From Pseudoxanthomonas kaohsiungensis (GTDB lineage: Bacteria > Pseudomonadota > Gammaproteobacteria > Xanthomonadales > Xanthomonadaceae), in assembly GCF_010211765.1 (NCBI RefSeq), contig NZ_PDWO01000004.1:1-64000 (forward strand): a stretch of DNA of 64,000 nt, read 5' to 3'. Positions 20,236 to 29,570 of this stretch are shown here, piece by piece (within the stretch, counting starts at the first letter, position 1; each line of letters opens with the position of its first letter). Below the pieces are notes generated by a model. The model had not been told where the DNA came from. It searched no databases and saw only the letters and a list, made by a program, of their open reading frames with translations. Both the position numbers and the translations under genes were made by a program.

Positions 20236-20850
20236 TTACTTGACCCGTCGCACCTTCGCCGCGGTGTTGTAGCCGTCGATGCGCAGGAACCAGACGTTGA
20301 GCAGGCCGGGCTTGATCGTCACCGCCGGGTCGGTCTTCCTCACCCCCTCCAGGCGCGCCGGCTCGACCTGCTCCCAGACCTGGCCATTGGCCAGCGTGTA
20401 CGTGTTGCCCTTGGCGAAGCCGCGGAACTCGCCGACCAGGTTGCTCTTGATCGGTTCGTCCGAGCCGAAGTCGAAGAAGCCGCGGTTGGTTTCCTTCACT
20501 TCCTTGCGGCCTTCCTCGCGTGCTTCCTCGCGGATGCGCTCGACGTCGGCGGCGCTGAGCGCGACGGCGCCGGCGGCAGCGGCGCCGGCCGGCAGCGCAG
20601 GGGCGGCCGGTGCGGACGCAGCAGGTGCGGCGACAACCCCCTGCTGCCGCTGCATCCACTCCTGCAGCGCGGCCAATTCCTCGGGGCTGAGCTTGTGCAG
20701 GCCGGCGGCCTTGAATTCCTCCGGCGTCATCCGCTGTTCCATCAGCGTGGCACCCGGCGCGGGCGACTGCGCCGCGGCAACGGTGGCGGTGGTGGCCAGG
20801 GCGAGCCCCAGCGCCAGCAGGGACCATGCGTGCAGCGGACGACGTTTCAT
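20236..20850 (-). CDS. Predicted secreted protein of unknown function
   Basis: A 204-residue protein I do not recognise. It begins with a clear signal peptide (MKRRPLHAWSLLALGLALATTATVAAAQ, cleavage about residue 28). A short acidic/helical segment with MTPEEFKAAGLHKLSPEELAALQEW (about 40-65) follows, then an Ala/Pro-rich linker, a charged helix (VERIREEAREEGRKEV, about 115-130) and a C-terminal domain with FRGFAKGNTYTLANGQVWEQVEP and WFLRIDGYNTAAKVRRVK. The latter looks like a small beta-rich periplasmic domain found in several Xanthomonadaceae secreted proteins. The ATG at 20850 has a strong Shine-Dalgarno (GGAGGAA). It is divergent from relA, 61 bp away, and convergent with hrpA. Confidence 0.8.
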   Translation of the reverse strand: MKRRPLHAWSLLALGLALATTATVAAAQSPAPGATLMEQRMTPEEFKAAGLHKLSPEELAALQEWMQRQQGVVAAPAASAPAAPALPAGAAAAGAVALSAADVERIREEAREEGRKEVKETNRGFFDFGSDEPIKSNLVGEFRGFAKGNTYTLANGQVWEQVEPARLEGVRKTDPAVTIKPGLLNVWFLRIDGYNTAAKVRRVK

Positions 20851-20911
20851 GCTTGTTCCTCCGGTACGTTGCTCGCTAGTGTAGTCGGCATCCCAGGACG
20901 CCGGAACGGCC

Positions 20912-23080
20912 TTGTCACGCTCCCCCATCGACGGTCTGCACGCCCTGTTGCAGGGCGCTTCCGCGGCGCGGCTGCCCGCCGCGCTGCGGGAGTCGCTGCT
21001 GCGTGCATGGGAGGCGCCGGGCACCGACCACATCCAGCGGGCCGGCTGGCCGGAAATCGCCGACACGCTGCAGACCCTGGTCCGGCTCGAAGCCGACGAG
21101 TCGGCCCTGATCGCCGCGCTGCTGTTCGACCTGCCGGGCCTGCGCGCGGCGACCGCCGCCGGGCTCGCCTCCGCCTATCCGGCGGTGCCGGGACTGCTCG
21201 ATGGCCAGGATGCGGCCGACCAGGTCTGGGCGCTGCACGCCGGGCGCGAGGCCGGCCGCAACGGCGAAGGCCTGCGCCGGCTGCTGCTGGCGATCATCCA
21301 GGACCTGCGCGTGGTGCCGGTGCTGCTGGCGCGGCAGCTGGCGCGGATGCGCGCGGCCGGTCGCCAGCCCGAGGCCGCGCGGCGCGCGCTGGCCCAGCTC
21401 ACCCGCGACATCCACGCGCCGCTGGCCAACCGCCTGGGCATCTGGCAGCTGAAGTGGGAGCTGGAGGACCTGGCGTTCCGCTTCCTGGAGCCGGACACCT
21501 ACCGCCACCTGGCGCGGGAGCTGGACGAGACGCGCGCCGACCGCGAGCGCTACATCGGGGCGGTCAAGGTGCAGTTGGGCAAGGCGCTGAAGGCGCAGGG
21601 GCTGGCGGCCGACATCAGCGGGCGGTCCAAGCACATCTACAGCATCTGGCGGAAGATGCAGAAGAAGCACCTGCCGCTGGACAAGCTCTACGACCTGCGC
21701 GCGGTGCGGTTGCTGGTCGACGACGTGGCCGCCTGCTACGCCGCGCTGGGCGTGGTCCATGCGCTATGGGCGCCGGTCCCCGGCGAGTTCGACGACTACA
21801 TCGCCCGGCCCAAGCCCAACGGCTACGCCTCTCTGCACACCGCCGTGGTCGGTCCCGAGGGACGCACCCTGGAAGTCCAGATCCGCACCCGCGAGATGCA
21901 CGAGCAGGCCGAACTGGGCGTGGCCGCGCACTGGCGCTACAAGGAAACCGGCGGCAGCGCGGCGGGCAAGGGCGCCGGGCGCGCGTTCGAGCGCAAGATC
22001 GCCTGGATGCGGCAGTTGCTGGAGCAGGCCGCCGAGGGCCGCGACGAGGGCCTGGCCGGCGCGCTCGACACCGAGCTGGTGGAGGAGCGCGTCTACGTGC
22101 TGACCCCGAAGGGCGAGGTGGTCGACCTGCCGCTCGGCGCCACGCCGCTCGACTTCGCCTACCACGTGCACACCATGGTCGGGCACCGCTACCGCGGGGC
22201 CAAGGTCAACGGCCGCATCGTGCCGCTCGGCCATCGCCTGCGCAGCGGCGACCGGGTCGAGATCATGACCGGCAAGGAGCCCGATCCCAAGCGCGACTGG
22301 CTGCTGCCGGCCAACGGTTACCTGGCCAGCGGCCGCTCGCGCGACAAGGTCCGCGCCTGGTTCCACAAGCTCGACCGCTCGCGCAACGTGCAGGCCGGGC
22401 GCGAGATGCTCGAACGCGAGCTCAAGCGCCTGGGCCTGCACCATGCCGACCTGGCGCCGGTGACGAAGAAGTTCCACGCCGAAACGCTCGACGACCTCTA
22501 CATCCAGGTCGCGCTGGGCGACGTCGGTCCGCACCAGGTCGGGCGCGCGCTGCACGAGCTCGAGCGCGCCGCGGCACCGCAGCCGGCCACCGGGTCGCCG
22601 CGGCCGCCGCCGCGGCAGGCACGCAAGCGCAAGGCCGATGCCGGCTTCACCGTCCAGGGCGTCGGCAACCTGCTGGTCCAGCTGGCGCGCTGCTGCCAGC
22701 CCGTCCCCGGCGAGCCGATCGCCGGCTACCTGACCCGCGCCCGCGGCGTCACCGTGCACCGCGGCGACTGCGCCGCGTTCGCGCGGCTGGCCGCGGCCTC
22801 GCCGCAGCGCGTGCTGCCGGTGGAGTGGGGCGCGGCCGGCGGCGGCTACGAGGTGGACGTCGCGCTCAGCGGCGTGGACCGCAAGTGGCTGCTCAAGGAC
22901 GTCACCACCCTGATCGCCCAGGAGGACGCGCACGTGGCCGACATCCGCAGCGACGTGCGCCCCGACGGCCGCGTGCAGCTGCGCATGCGCCTGCGGGTGT
23001 CGGACTACGGCCAGCTGTCGACCTTGCTGGGAAAGCTGGACGCGCTGCCCGGCGTGGAGCGCGCGCAACGGCTGGGCTGA
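20912..23080 (+). CDS. relA: GTP pyrophosphokinase RelA, synthetase-type with pseudo-HD domain
   Basis: RelA makes (p)ppGpp on starved ribosomes. The 722-residue protein has an N-terminal domain where the HD hydrolase residues are absent, a synthetase domain with GRSKHIYSIWRKMQKK and the RelA-type signature EFDD (residues 292-295), a TGS domain (about 385-450), a zinc-finger region with ARCCQPVPGEPI, and a C-terminal ACT domain. EFDD (EXDD) versus RXKD is the established mark of monofunctional RelA. The best start is TTG at 20912 with weak GGAA upstream; no ATG or GTG gives a better N-terminus, so the start is uncertain. spoT follows 117 bp downstream in the same direction, an unusual tandem. 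Confidence 0.94.
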   Translation: MSRSPIDGLHALLQGASAARLPAALRESLLRAWEAPGTDHIQRAGWPEIADTLQTLVRLEADESALIAALLFDLPGLRAATAAGLASAYPAVPGLLDGQDAADQVWALHAGREAGRNGEGLRRLLLAIIQDLRVVPVLLARQLARMRAAGRQPEAARRALAQLTRDIHAPLANRLGIWQLKWELEDLAFRFLEPDTYRHLARELDETRADRERYIGAVKVQLGKALKAQGLAADISGRSKHIYSIWRKMQKKHLPLDKLYDLRAVRLLVDDVAACYAALGVVHALWAPVPGEFDDYIARPKPNGYASLHTAVVGPEGRTLEVQIRTREMHEQAELGVAAHWRYKETGGSAAGKGAGRAFERKIAWMRQLLEQAAEGRDEGLAGALDTELVEERVYVLTPKGEVVDLPLGATPLDFAYHVHTMVGHRYRGAKVNGRIVPLGHRLRSGDRVEIMTGKEPDPKRDWLLPANGYLASGRSRDKVRAWFHKLDRSRNVQAGREMLERELKRLGLHHADLAPVTKKFHAETLDDLYIQVALGDVGPHQVGRALHELERAAAPQPATGSPRPPPRQARKRKADAGFTVQGVGNLLVQLARCCQPVPGEPIAGYLTRARGVTVHRGDCAAFARLAAASPQRVLPVEWGAAGGGYEVDVALSGVDRKWLLKDVTTLIAQEDAHVADIRSDVRPDGRVQLRMRLRVSDYGQLSTLLGKLDALPGVERAQRLG

Positions 23081-23197
23081 GCAGCAGCCACCGCCGGCGG
23101 TACACGAGGCGGCAGGACTGTGGCGGCCGTGGCTGGCAGGCTGAACCGGGCTGCGATCGGGTTTGCCGGCGGCAGGGCACTGGCATAGTCTTTCTCC

Positions 23198-25369
23198 ATG
23201 AACCCAGGCCATTCCGCCCAGGCAGTCGCCGCCGTTTCGCCGTCCCCCGGCGACGCGGTGCCGGACTACGTCCTCGAGCTGGAGCGCGCCGCCGCCTACC
23301 TGCCGCGTGAACAGCTGCCGCTGCTGCGCGAGGCCTGGCGGGTCGGGGCGGCGGCCCACGCCGGGCAGACGCGCAAGTCGGGCGAGCCGTACATCACCCA
23401 TCCGGTCGCCGTGGCCGGCGTGCTGGCCGAGCTGGGTCTGGACGTGGAGACGCTGATCGCCGCGATCCTGCACGACACCATCGAGGACACGCCGCTGCGC
23501 CGCGAGGAGATCGCCTCGCAGTTCGGCGAGGACGTGGCCGAGCTGGTGGACGGCGTCACCAAGCTCGACAAGCTCAAGTTCCGCGACCGCCAGGAGGCGG
23601 CCGCCGAGAGCTTCCGCAAGATGCTGCTGGCCATGTCGCGCGACCTGCGCGTGATCATGATCAAGCTGGCCGACCGGCTGCACAACATGCGCACGCTGGG
23701 CGCGCAGAGCACCGAGGCCCGCATCCGCATCGCGCGCGAGACCCTGGAGATCTACGCGCCGATCGCGCAGCGGCTGGGCATGAGCCTGGTCAAGTCCGAA
23801 CTGCAGAACCTGGGCTTCCGCGCGCTGCATCCGTGGCGCCACGCGATCATCGAGAAGCACATCCGCAGCCAGCCGGTGGTGCGCCGCGAGTCGATGGCCC
23901 AGGTCGAGGTGAAGCTGTCGCAGGGCCTGGCCCGCGACGGCCTGGAGCACCGCCTGGTCAGCCGCATCAAGACCCCCTGGAGCATCTACAACAAGATGCA
24001 GGCCGAGGGTAAGAGCTTCGACCAGGTGATGGACGTGTTCGGCTTCCGGGTGGTGGTGCGCGGCGTGCCGGACTGCTACCGGTCGCTGGGCGTGGTCCAC
24101 GCGCAGTTCAAGCCCCTGGACGGCCGCTTCCGCGATTTCATCGCCATTCCCAAGGCCAACGGCTACCAGTCGCTGCACACGGTGCTGTTCGGGCCATATG
24201 GTTCGCCGATCGAGGTGCAGATCCGCACCGAGGAGATGGACCTGATCGCCGAGCGCGGCATCGCCGCGCACTGGACCTACAAGCACGGTGGCGACAGCCC
24301 CAACAGCGCGCAGAGCCGCGCGCACGCCTGGATCGTGGAACTGATCGACTCGCAGCGCGCGGCCGGTTCGTCGCTGGAGTTCCTGGAGAACGTCAAGGTC
24401 GACCTGTTCCCGGACGAGGTCTACCTGTTCACGCCCAAGGGCAGGATCCTGGCCCTGCCGCGCAACTCCACCGCGCTGGACTTCGCCTATGCGGTGCATA
24501 CCGACGTCGGCAACCAGGCGGTGGCCGCGCGGGTGGACAAGAAGCTGGTGCCGCTGCGGACCAAGCTGTCGAGCGGGCAGACGGTGGAGGTCATCACCGC
24601 CAAGTCGGCTTCGCCCAAGCCGCAGTGGCTGGAGTTCGTGGTCACCAGCAAGGCCCGCACCGCCATCCGCCACCAGCTCAAGCAGCTCGAGCACGAGGAC
24701 GCGGTGCAGCTGGGCCACCGCATGCTCGACCGCGCGCTGGAGGCGATGGGCAGTTCGCTGGAGCGGTTGCCGGCCAAGCGCCTGGAATCTTTCCTGGTCG
24801 AGCACCGGTTCCCGCGGCTGGAGGCGTTCCTGGCCGAGGTCGCGCTGGGCAACTGGATGCCCAGCCAGGCAGCGCAGGCGCTGATGGCCTACGCCGAACT
24901 GCGCGGGGGTGGGCACTCCAAGCATTCGCAGGAAAAGATCCTGATCAATGGCACCGAGGGCGGGGTGGTCAGCTTCGCCAACTGCTGCCAGCCGATCCCG
25001 GGCGACGAGATCATGGGCTACCACACCTCCGGCAAGGGCGTGGTCGTGCACCGGCTCGATTGCCCGAACCTCGCCGAGTTCCGCAAGTCGCCCGAGCGCT
25101 GGGTGCCGATCGACTGGGATCCGAACGTGACCGGCGACTACGACACCTCGCTGATCGTGGACGTCGAGAACCACACCGGCGTGCTGGCGCAGCTGGCGGC
25201 GGCGGTGGCGCAGAGCCAGTCCAACATCGAGCGGGTCGACTACCTCGACCGCGACGTCAATGCGGCGCAACTGCGCTTCGCCATCCAGGTGCGCGACCGC
25301 GACCACCTGGCCGAAGTGATCCGGCGCCTGCGCCGCCTGAACGTCGTCCAGGCCGTCCGCCGGCAGTAG
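23198..25369 (+). CDS. spoT: Bifunctional (p)ppGpp synthetase/hydrolase SpoT
   Basis: SpoT both makes and degrades (p)ppGpp. The 723-residue protein keeps an intact HD site: His54, His68, His92-Asp93 and Glu96-Asp97 in LHDTIEDT. The synthetase signature is RFRD (310-313), the RXKD-like form of bifunctional enzymes. TGS, zinc-finger (NCCQPIPGDEI) and ACT domains follow. The ATG at 23198 is well placed. In many gammaproteobacteria spoT follows gmk-rpoZ; here relA occupies that place and no rpoZ is seen. Downstream are ridA and recG, the usual spoT neighbours. The TAG stop (25367-25369) lies in the GTAG foot of a REP element. Confidence 0.96.
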   Translation: MNPGHSAQAVAAVSPSPGDAVPDYVLELERAAAYLPREQLPLLREAWRVGAAAHAGQTRKSGEPYITHPVAVAGVLAELGLDVETLIAAILHDTIEDTPLRREEIASQFGEDVAELVDGVTKLDKLKFRDRQEAAAESFRKMLLAMSRDLRVIMIKLADRLHNMRTLGAQSTEARIRIARETLEIYAPIAQRLGMSLVKSELQNLGFRALHPWRHAIIEKHIRSQPVVRRESMAQVEVKLSQGLARDGLEHRLVSRIKTPWSIYNKMQAEGKSFDQVMDVFGFRVVVRGVPDCYRSLGVVHAQFKPLDGRFRDFIAIPKANGYQSLHTVLFGPYGSPIEVQIRTEEMDLIAERGIAAHWTYKHGGDSPNSAQSRAHAWIVELIDSQRAAGSSLEFLENVKVDLFPDEVYLFTPKGRILALPRNSTALDFAYAVHTDVGNQAVAARVDKKLVPLRTKLSSGQTVEVITAKSASPKPQWLEFVVTSKARTAIRHQLKQLEHEDAVQLGHRMLDRALEAMGSSLERLPAKRLESFLVEHRFPRLEAFLAEVALGNWMPSQAAQALMAYAELRGGGHSKHSQEKILINGTEGGVVSFANCCQPIPGDEIMGYHTSGKGVVVHRLDCPNLAEFRKSPERWVPIDWDPNVTGDYDTSLIVDVENHTGVLAQLAAAVAQSQSNIERVDYLDRDVNAAQLRFAIQVRDRDHLAEVIRRLRRLNVVQAVRRQ

Positions 25370-25477
25370 AGCGGGGCTTGCCCCGCTGCTCCGCCCCGGA
25401 TTCTGCGCGCACCGAGCCGGGCAAGCCCGGCTCTACGAGCGTCGTCGTTGCCAGCAGCCGGGCAAGCCCGGCTCTAC
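25366..25477. repeat. Cluster of three GTAG-type REP palindromes
   Basis: Copies at 25366-25389 (+), 25414-25436 (-) and 25454-25477 (-), same class as at 1782-2016. The first begins inside the spoT stop codon region (gTAG). They fill most of the 213-bp gap before ridA. The two minus copies are nearly identical over 22 bp, suggesting recent duplication. Confidence 0.88.
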
Positions 25478-25547
25478 GGCGCTGCCATGCCGGAAGCCGG
25501 GCCGGTCCACGGCGGCGCCGTTCCTGATGCGCCGGCCCGCCAGCCGG

Positions 25548-25553
25548 TAGAAT
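25548..25553 (+). promoter_or_regulatory. Candidate -10 element of ridA-recG
   Basis: TAGAAT at 25548-25553 matches the sigma-70 -10 consensus at 5 of 6 positions and lies 29 bp before the ridA start, downstream of the REP cluster. No good -35 hexamer is visible at 17 bp (TGATGC), so the call rests on the -10 alone. Confidence 0.4.
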
Positions 25554-25582
25554 CGCGGCATTCCCCATTCGTGGAGCCACGC

Positions 25583-25963
25583 ATGTCGCAGATCGTCCAG
25601 ACCGACAAGGCGCCCGCCGCCATCGGCCCGTATTCGCAGGCCGTGCGCAGCGGCAACACCGTGTACTTCTCCGGCCAGATCCCGCTGGTGCCGGCCACCG
25701 GCGAGGTGGTCGCCGGCGACATCACCGCGCAGGCGCGGCAGGTGTTCGACAACCTCAAGGCCGTGGCCGAGGCCGCCGGCGGTTCGCTGGACCGCATCGT
25801 CCGCCTGGGCCTGTACCTGACCGACCTGTCGCAGTTCGCCGCGGTCAATGCGGTGATGCAGGAATACTTCACCGCGCCGTTCCCGGCCCGGTCGACCATC
25901 GGCGTGTCGGCGTTGCCCAAGGGCGTGGCGTTCGAGGCCGACGCGGTGATGGTGCTCGAGTGA
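25583..25963 (+). CDS. ridA: 2-iminobutanoate/2-iminopropanoate deaminase RidA
   Basis: RidA hydrolyses reactive enamine/imine intermediates released by PLP enzymes such as threonine dehydratase. The 126-residue length and the motifs GPYSQAV, FSGQIPL, LKAVAEAAGGSLD and FPARSTIGV are those of the trimeric YjgF/YER057c/UK114 family; Arg103 in PARST is the conserved substrate-carboxylate ligand. The ATG at 25583 has GGAG six bases upstream; an upstream in-frame ATG at 25448 would read through the REP cluster and is rejected. recG follows 31 bp downstream, probably co-transcribed. Confidence 0.96.
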   Translation: MSQIVQTDKAPAAIGPYSQAVRSGNTVYFSGQIPLVPATGEVVAGDITAQARQVFDNLKAVAEAAGGSLDRIVRLGLYLTDLSQFAAVNAVMQEYFTAPFPARSTIGVSALPKGVAFEADAVMVLE

Positions 25964-25994
25964 GGAGTCGCGGCTGACCGGGTCGGGCGCCGGC

Positions 25995-28130
25995 GTGAAA
26001 GCGTCGCGGCGGGCCGCTCCGGCACTGGCCGGTGGCGCCACGCCGGTGAAAGCGCTGCGCGGCGTCGGCGCCAGCGTCGCCGAAAAGCTGCACGCGCGCG
26101 GCCTGGTCACGGTGCAGGACCTGTGGCTGCACCTGCCGTTGCGCTATGAAGACCGCACCCGGCTCACGCCTATCCGGCAGCTGCAGCCGGGTGTGCCGGC
26201 GCAGGTGGACGGTACGGTCGAGGCGGTCGAGCGCGGCTTCCGGTACCGGCCGTTGCTGCGCGTGGCGATCGGCGACGATTCGCACGCCACCGTGGTGCTG
26301 CGCTTTTTCCACTTCCGCGCCGCGCAGGTGGCCCAGTTCCGCCCGGGCGTGCGCCTGCGCTGCTTCGGCACGCCGCGGCCGGGCCAGCACGGACTGGAGA
26401 TCGTCCATCCCAGTTACCGCGTGCTGGGCGAAACGGAAGAGGCGGTGCTGGGCGAGGCGCTCGATCCGGTCTATCCGGCGATCGAGGGCGTCGGCCCGGC
26501 GGTGCTGCGGCGATTGATCGGCCAGGCGCTGGACCTCCTGCCGGATGCCGCCACGCTCGAACTCCTGCCGGCGTCGCTGCCGGGCCTGGCCCAGTTGCCG
26601 GGGCTGCGCGACTCGCTGCTGGTCCTGCATCGTCCGCCGGCGGATGCCGACCTGGCCGCGCTGGACGCAGGCACCCATCCGGCGCAGCGCCGGCTGGCGC
26701 TGGAAGAACTGCTCGCCCACCACCTGAGCCTGCGCCGGCAACGGCTGGCACAGCAGGCGCTGAGCGCACGTGCGCTCGATGGCCCGGGCGTGCTCGCGCG
26801 GCGCCTGCGCGAGCGCCTGCCGTTCGCATTGACCGGTGCGCAGCAGCGCGTGTTCGAGCAGGTTCGCGCCGACCTCGCCCGGCCCACGCCGATGCAGCGG
26901 CTGGTGCAGGGCGACGTCGGCTCCGGCAAGACGGTCGTCGCCGCGCTGGCGGCGACGATGGCGGTGGAACGCGGTTGCCAGGTCGCGCTGGCCGCGCCGA
27001 CCGAACTGCTCGCCGAACAGCACCTGGCCAACCTGCGCGCCTGGCTGGAGCCGCTGGGAATCCAGGTGGCCTGGCTGGCAGGCAAGGTCACCGGCAGGGC
27101 GCGTGTGCAGGCGCTGGCGGACGTCGCCTCCGGCCAGGCGCAGGTGGTGGTCGGCACCCATGCCTTGATGCAGGAGGGCGTGGCCTTCCATGACCTGGCC
27201 CTGGTCATCGTCGACGAGCAGCACCGTTTCGGCGTGCAGCAGCGGCTGGCGCTGCGCGACAAGGGGCCGGCGCATGGCCACGTGCCGCACCAGCTGGTGA
27301 TGACCGCCACGCCGATCCCGCGCACCCTGGCGATGACCGCCTATGCGGATCTGGACGTATCGGCGATAGACGAGCTGCCGCCCGGTCGCACGCCGGTGCA
27401 GACCGTGGCGGTCAGCGCCGAGCGCCGGCCCGAACTGGTCGAGCGCATCCGCGCGGCCTGTGCCGAGGGGCGCCAGGCCTACTGGGTGTGCACCCTGATC
27501 GAGGAGCCCGAGGACGAGGGCAAGCCCGGGCAGGGGATGAAGCTGCAGGCGCAGGCGGCCGAACGCACGTTCGCCCAGTTGTCCGAACAGCTTCCCGGCC
27601 TGCGCGTGGGCCTGGTCCACGGCCGGATGAAGGCCTCGCAGAAGCAGGCCACGATGCGCGCCTTCAAGGAAGGCGCGATCGACCTGCTGGTCGCCACCAC
27701 GGTGATCGAGGTCGGCGTGGACGTGCCCAACGCCTCGCTGATGATCGTGGAGAACGCCGAGCGCCTCGGGCTGGCCCAGCTGCACCAGCTGCGCGGCCGG
27801 GTCGGGCGCGGCGCGGCGGCGTCCAGTTGCGTGCTGCTCTACCAGGCGCCGCTGTCGGCGCTGGCGCGGCAGCGGCTGGACGTGCTGCGGCAGACCAGCG
27901 ACGGCTTCCTCATCGCCGAGAAGGACCTGGAGCTGCGCGGCCCGGGCGAACTGCTCGGTACCCGCCAGACCGGCCTGGCGGCGTTCCGCATCGCCGACCT
28001 GGCCCGCGATGCCGGCCTGCTGCCGCAGGTGCACGCGCTGGCCGACCACCTGCTCGCGCACGCACCGGATACCGCGGACCGCCTGGTCGCACGCTGGGTC
28101 GGCGGCGCTTCGCGCTACGCGGCCGCCTGA
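25995..28130 (+). CDS. recG: ATP-dependent DNA helicase RecG
   Basis: RecG regresses stalled forks and branch-migrates Holliday junctions. The 711-residue protein has the N-terminal wedge/OB domain (LHLPLRYEDRT, about 50-160), Walker A GDVGSGKT (306-313), DEQH box (407-410), TATPIPRT, and a second helicase domain with TTVIEVGVDVPNA and QLRGRVGRG, then the C-terminal TRG segment (GPGELLGTRQTGL). The GTG start at 25995 is favoured by length; an in-frame GTG at 26047 just before the KALRGVG segment is an alternative. It sits in the typical spoT-ridA-recG order. Confidence 0.96.
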   Translation: MKASRRAAPALAGGATPVKALRGVGASVAEKLHARGLVTVQDLWLHLPLRYEDRTRLTPIRQLQPGVPAQVDGTVEAVERGFRYRPLLRVAIGDDSHATVVLRFFHFRAAQVAQFRPGVRLRCFGTPRPGQHGLEIVHPSYRVLGETEEAVLGEALDPVYPAIEGVGPAVLRRLIGQALDLLPDAATLELLPASLPGLAQLPGLRDSLLVLHRPPADADLAALDAGTHPAQRRLALEELLAHHLSLRRQRLAQQALSARALDGPGVLARRLRERLPFALTGAQQRVFEQVRADLARPTPMQRLVQGDVGSGKTVVAALAATMAVERGCQVALAAPTELLAEQHLANLRAWLEPLGIQVAWLAGKVTGRARVQALADVASGQAQVVVGTHALMQEGVAFHDLALVIVDEQHRFGVQQRLALRDKGPAHGHVPHQLVMTATPIPRTLAMTAYADLDVSAIDELPPGRTPVQTVAVSAERRPELVERIRAACAEGRQAYWVCTLIEEPEDEGKPGQGMKLQAQAAERTFAQLSEQLPGLRVGLVHGRMKASQKQATMRAFKEGAIDLLVATTVIEVGVDVPNASLMIVENAERLGLAQLHQLRGRVGRGAAASSCVLLYQAPLSALARQRLDVLRQTSDGFLIAEKDLELRGPGELLGTRQTGLAAFRIADLARDAGLLPQVHALADHLLAHAPDTADRLVARWVGGASRYAAA

Positions 28131-28225
28131 CCGGCTCCACCGCCGCCGGACGCGCGGTTTGCCCTCGTGCGGTCGAATGGCGACACTGGCCGGCCGTCCT
28201 CCAGGGACCACCGGACCCACGCCGC

Positions 28226-29167
28226 ATGAGCGAGAAGATCCCGCTGCTGATCGATACCGACCCCGGCGTCGACGACGCGCTGGCGCTGCTGATGGCCTTC
28301 CATTCCGACGCCCACGACGTGGTCGGCCTGACCATCGCCGCCGGCAACGTCGGCCTGGAGCACACGGTGCGCAATGCGCTGAAGCTGCGCGAAGTGGTCG
28401 GCCGGCCCGACGTGCCGGTGTTCCCCGGCTGCAGCGGGCCGCTGGTCCATGTGCCCCGCGAAGATGCCGCGCACGTCCACGGCCGCGACGGCTTCGGCGA
28501 CATCGGCTATCCGGAGCCGGCCGGGACGGCGGCGGACGAACACGCCGCGCTGGCGATCCTGCGCCTGTCACACGAACATGCCGGCCGGCTGCTGCTGGTC
28601 GCGCTGGGTCCATTGACCAACCTGGCGCTCGCGCTGCGCCTGGACCCGACCCTGCCGCAGCGCGTCGCGCGCCTGGTGGTGATGGGCGGGGCGGTCACCG
28701 CCCACGGCAACATCACGCCGGTGGCCGAGTTCAACATCGGCTTCGACCCCGAGTCGGCGCACGTGGTCCTGTCGGAATTCCCGCGCTACGACCTGGCCGA
28801 CTGGGAGGCGACGATCGCCCACGGCTTCCACCATCGGCGGGCCGAGGCCTGGCTGGCCGCCGATTCGCCGCGCGCGCGCTTCTACGAAGCGATTTCCAGG
28901 CAGACCCGGCTGTGGTCGGAGGACCGCCGCGGAGAGCTGTGGCACTCGGCCGACGCCCTGGCCATGGCCTGGGCCCTGGAGCCTGAAGGGGCGCTGGAGC
29001 AGGCCGAGCGGCCGGTGGCGGTCGAGACGGAAGGGCGCCTGGCCCGGGGGCTGACCGCCGTGGACTGGAACCGGCAGACCGGGGCTGCGGACAACGCCCG
29101 GATCCTGCTGCGCTACGACCAGGCCCGGTTCGAGTCCCGGGTCGAGGCCGCGCTGGCCGCCGCCTGA
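28226..29167 (+). CDS. Inosine-uridine-preferring nucleoside hydrolase family protein
   Basis: A 313-residue enzyme of the IUNH superfamily, which hydrolyses N-ribosidic bonds of nucleosides. The calcium-binding signature [12 protein letters not shown] occupies residues 10-21, with Asp10, Asp15 and Asp16 as ligands. The mid-region [14 protein letters not shown] and [20 protein letters not shown], which carries the conserved Asn/Glu/Asn cluster, is also present. No signal peptide, so it is cytoplasmic. Substrate range (purine, pyrimidine or ribonucleotide-derived) cannot be read from sequence. It starts at ATG 28226, 95 bp after recG, and may be read with it. Nucleobases it frees could relate to the NCS2-type permease elsewhere in the window, but this is speculative. 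Confidence 0.92.
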   Translation: MSEKIPLLIDTDPGVDDALALLMAFHSDAHDVVGLTIAAGNVGLEHTVRNALKLREVVGRPDVPVFPGCSGPLVHVPREDAAHVHGRDGFGDIGYPEPAGTAADEHAALAILRLSHEHAGRLLLVALGPLTNLALALRLDPTLPQRVARLVVMGGAVTAHGNITPVAEFNIGFDPESAHVVLSEFPRYDLADWEATIAHGFHHRRAEAWLAADSPRARFYEAISRQTRLWSEDRRGELWHSADALAMAWALEPEGALEQAERPVAVETEGRLARGLTAVDWNRQTGAADNARILLRYDQARFESRVEAALAAA

Positions 29168-29176
29168 CCCCCGGCC

Positions 29177-29205
29177 TTGCGCCGCGAAGGTGGCCCGGCT
29201 AGAAT
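29177..29205 (+). promoter_or_regulatory. Candidate sigma-70 promoter of rpmE2
   Basis: TTGCGC (29177-29182), a 17-bp spacer and TAGAAT (29200-29205) precede the L31 gene by 38 bp. The -10 matches at 5 of 6 positions; the -35 is weak (3 of 6). The spacing is ideal. Confidence 0.5.
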
Positions 29206-29243
29206 GCCGGGCTCTGTTCCGTCAACTGCTTACGGTGTACGCC

Positions 29244-29492
29244 ATGAAGGCCGGCATCCATCCCGATTACCGCGAAGTCGTCTTCCACGACGTCACCTCC
29301 GATTTCAAGTTCCTGACCCGCTCGACCATGGCCGGCGGCTCCAAGGAAACCGTGAAGTGGGAAGACGGCAACGAATACCCGCTGGTGAAGATCGAAATCT
29401 CCTCGGCGTCGCACCCGTTCTACACGGGCAAGCACAAGATCGTCGACACCAGCGGCCGCATCGACAAGTTCCAGCGTCGTTACGCGCGCTGA
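29244..29492 (+). CDS. rpmE2: 50S ribosomal protein L31 type B
   Basis: An 82-residue L31. It begins [16 protein letters not shown] and contains the conserved [22 protein letters not shown]. The CxxC pairs of zinc-binding type A L31 are absent, so this is the zinc-free (type B, YkgM-like) paralog. In many bacteria type B is made under zinc shortage through Zur; in Xanthomonadaceae it is often the housekeeping copy. No Zur-like site was recognised upstream. The ATG at 29244 is preferred over an upstream in-frame start because family members begin exactly here. A good terminator follows. Confidence 0.95.
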   Translation: MKAGIHPDYREVVFHDVTSDFKFLTRSTMAGGSKETVKWEDGNEYPLVKIEISSASHPFYTGKHKIVDTSGRIDKFQRRYAR

Positions 29493-29540
29493 TTCCGGCC
29501 TGCGCCCTCGCGGGCGTGGCCTGAGAACGATGTAGCCGGG

Positions 29541-29570
29541 ACGGCCGCGCTTGCGCGGCCGTTCTGTTGT
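29541..29570 (+). terminator. Rho-independent terminator of rpmE2
   Basis: Inverted arms acggccgcgc (29541-29550) and gcgcggccgt (29553-29562) form a GC-rich hairpin, followed by tctgttgt. It lies 48 bp after the L31 stop. Confidence 0.8.

Noticed and set aside
21764-25306. 1180-codon minus-strand frame opposite relA-spoT
   Set aside because: Same reason: mirror of two conserved coding regions, low-complexity composition.
25448-25582. Upstream ATG extension of ridA
   Set aside because: It would translate through a REP palindrome; family proteins start at MSQIV-type residues at 25583.
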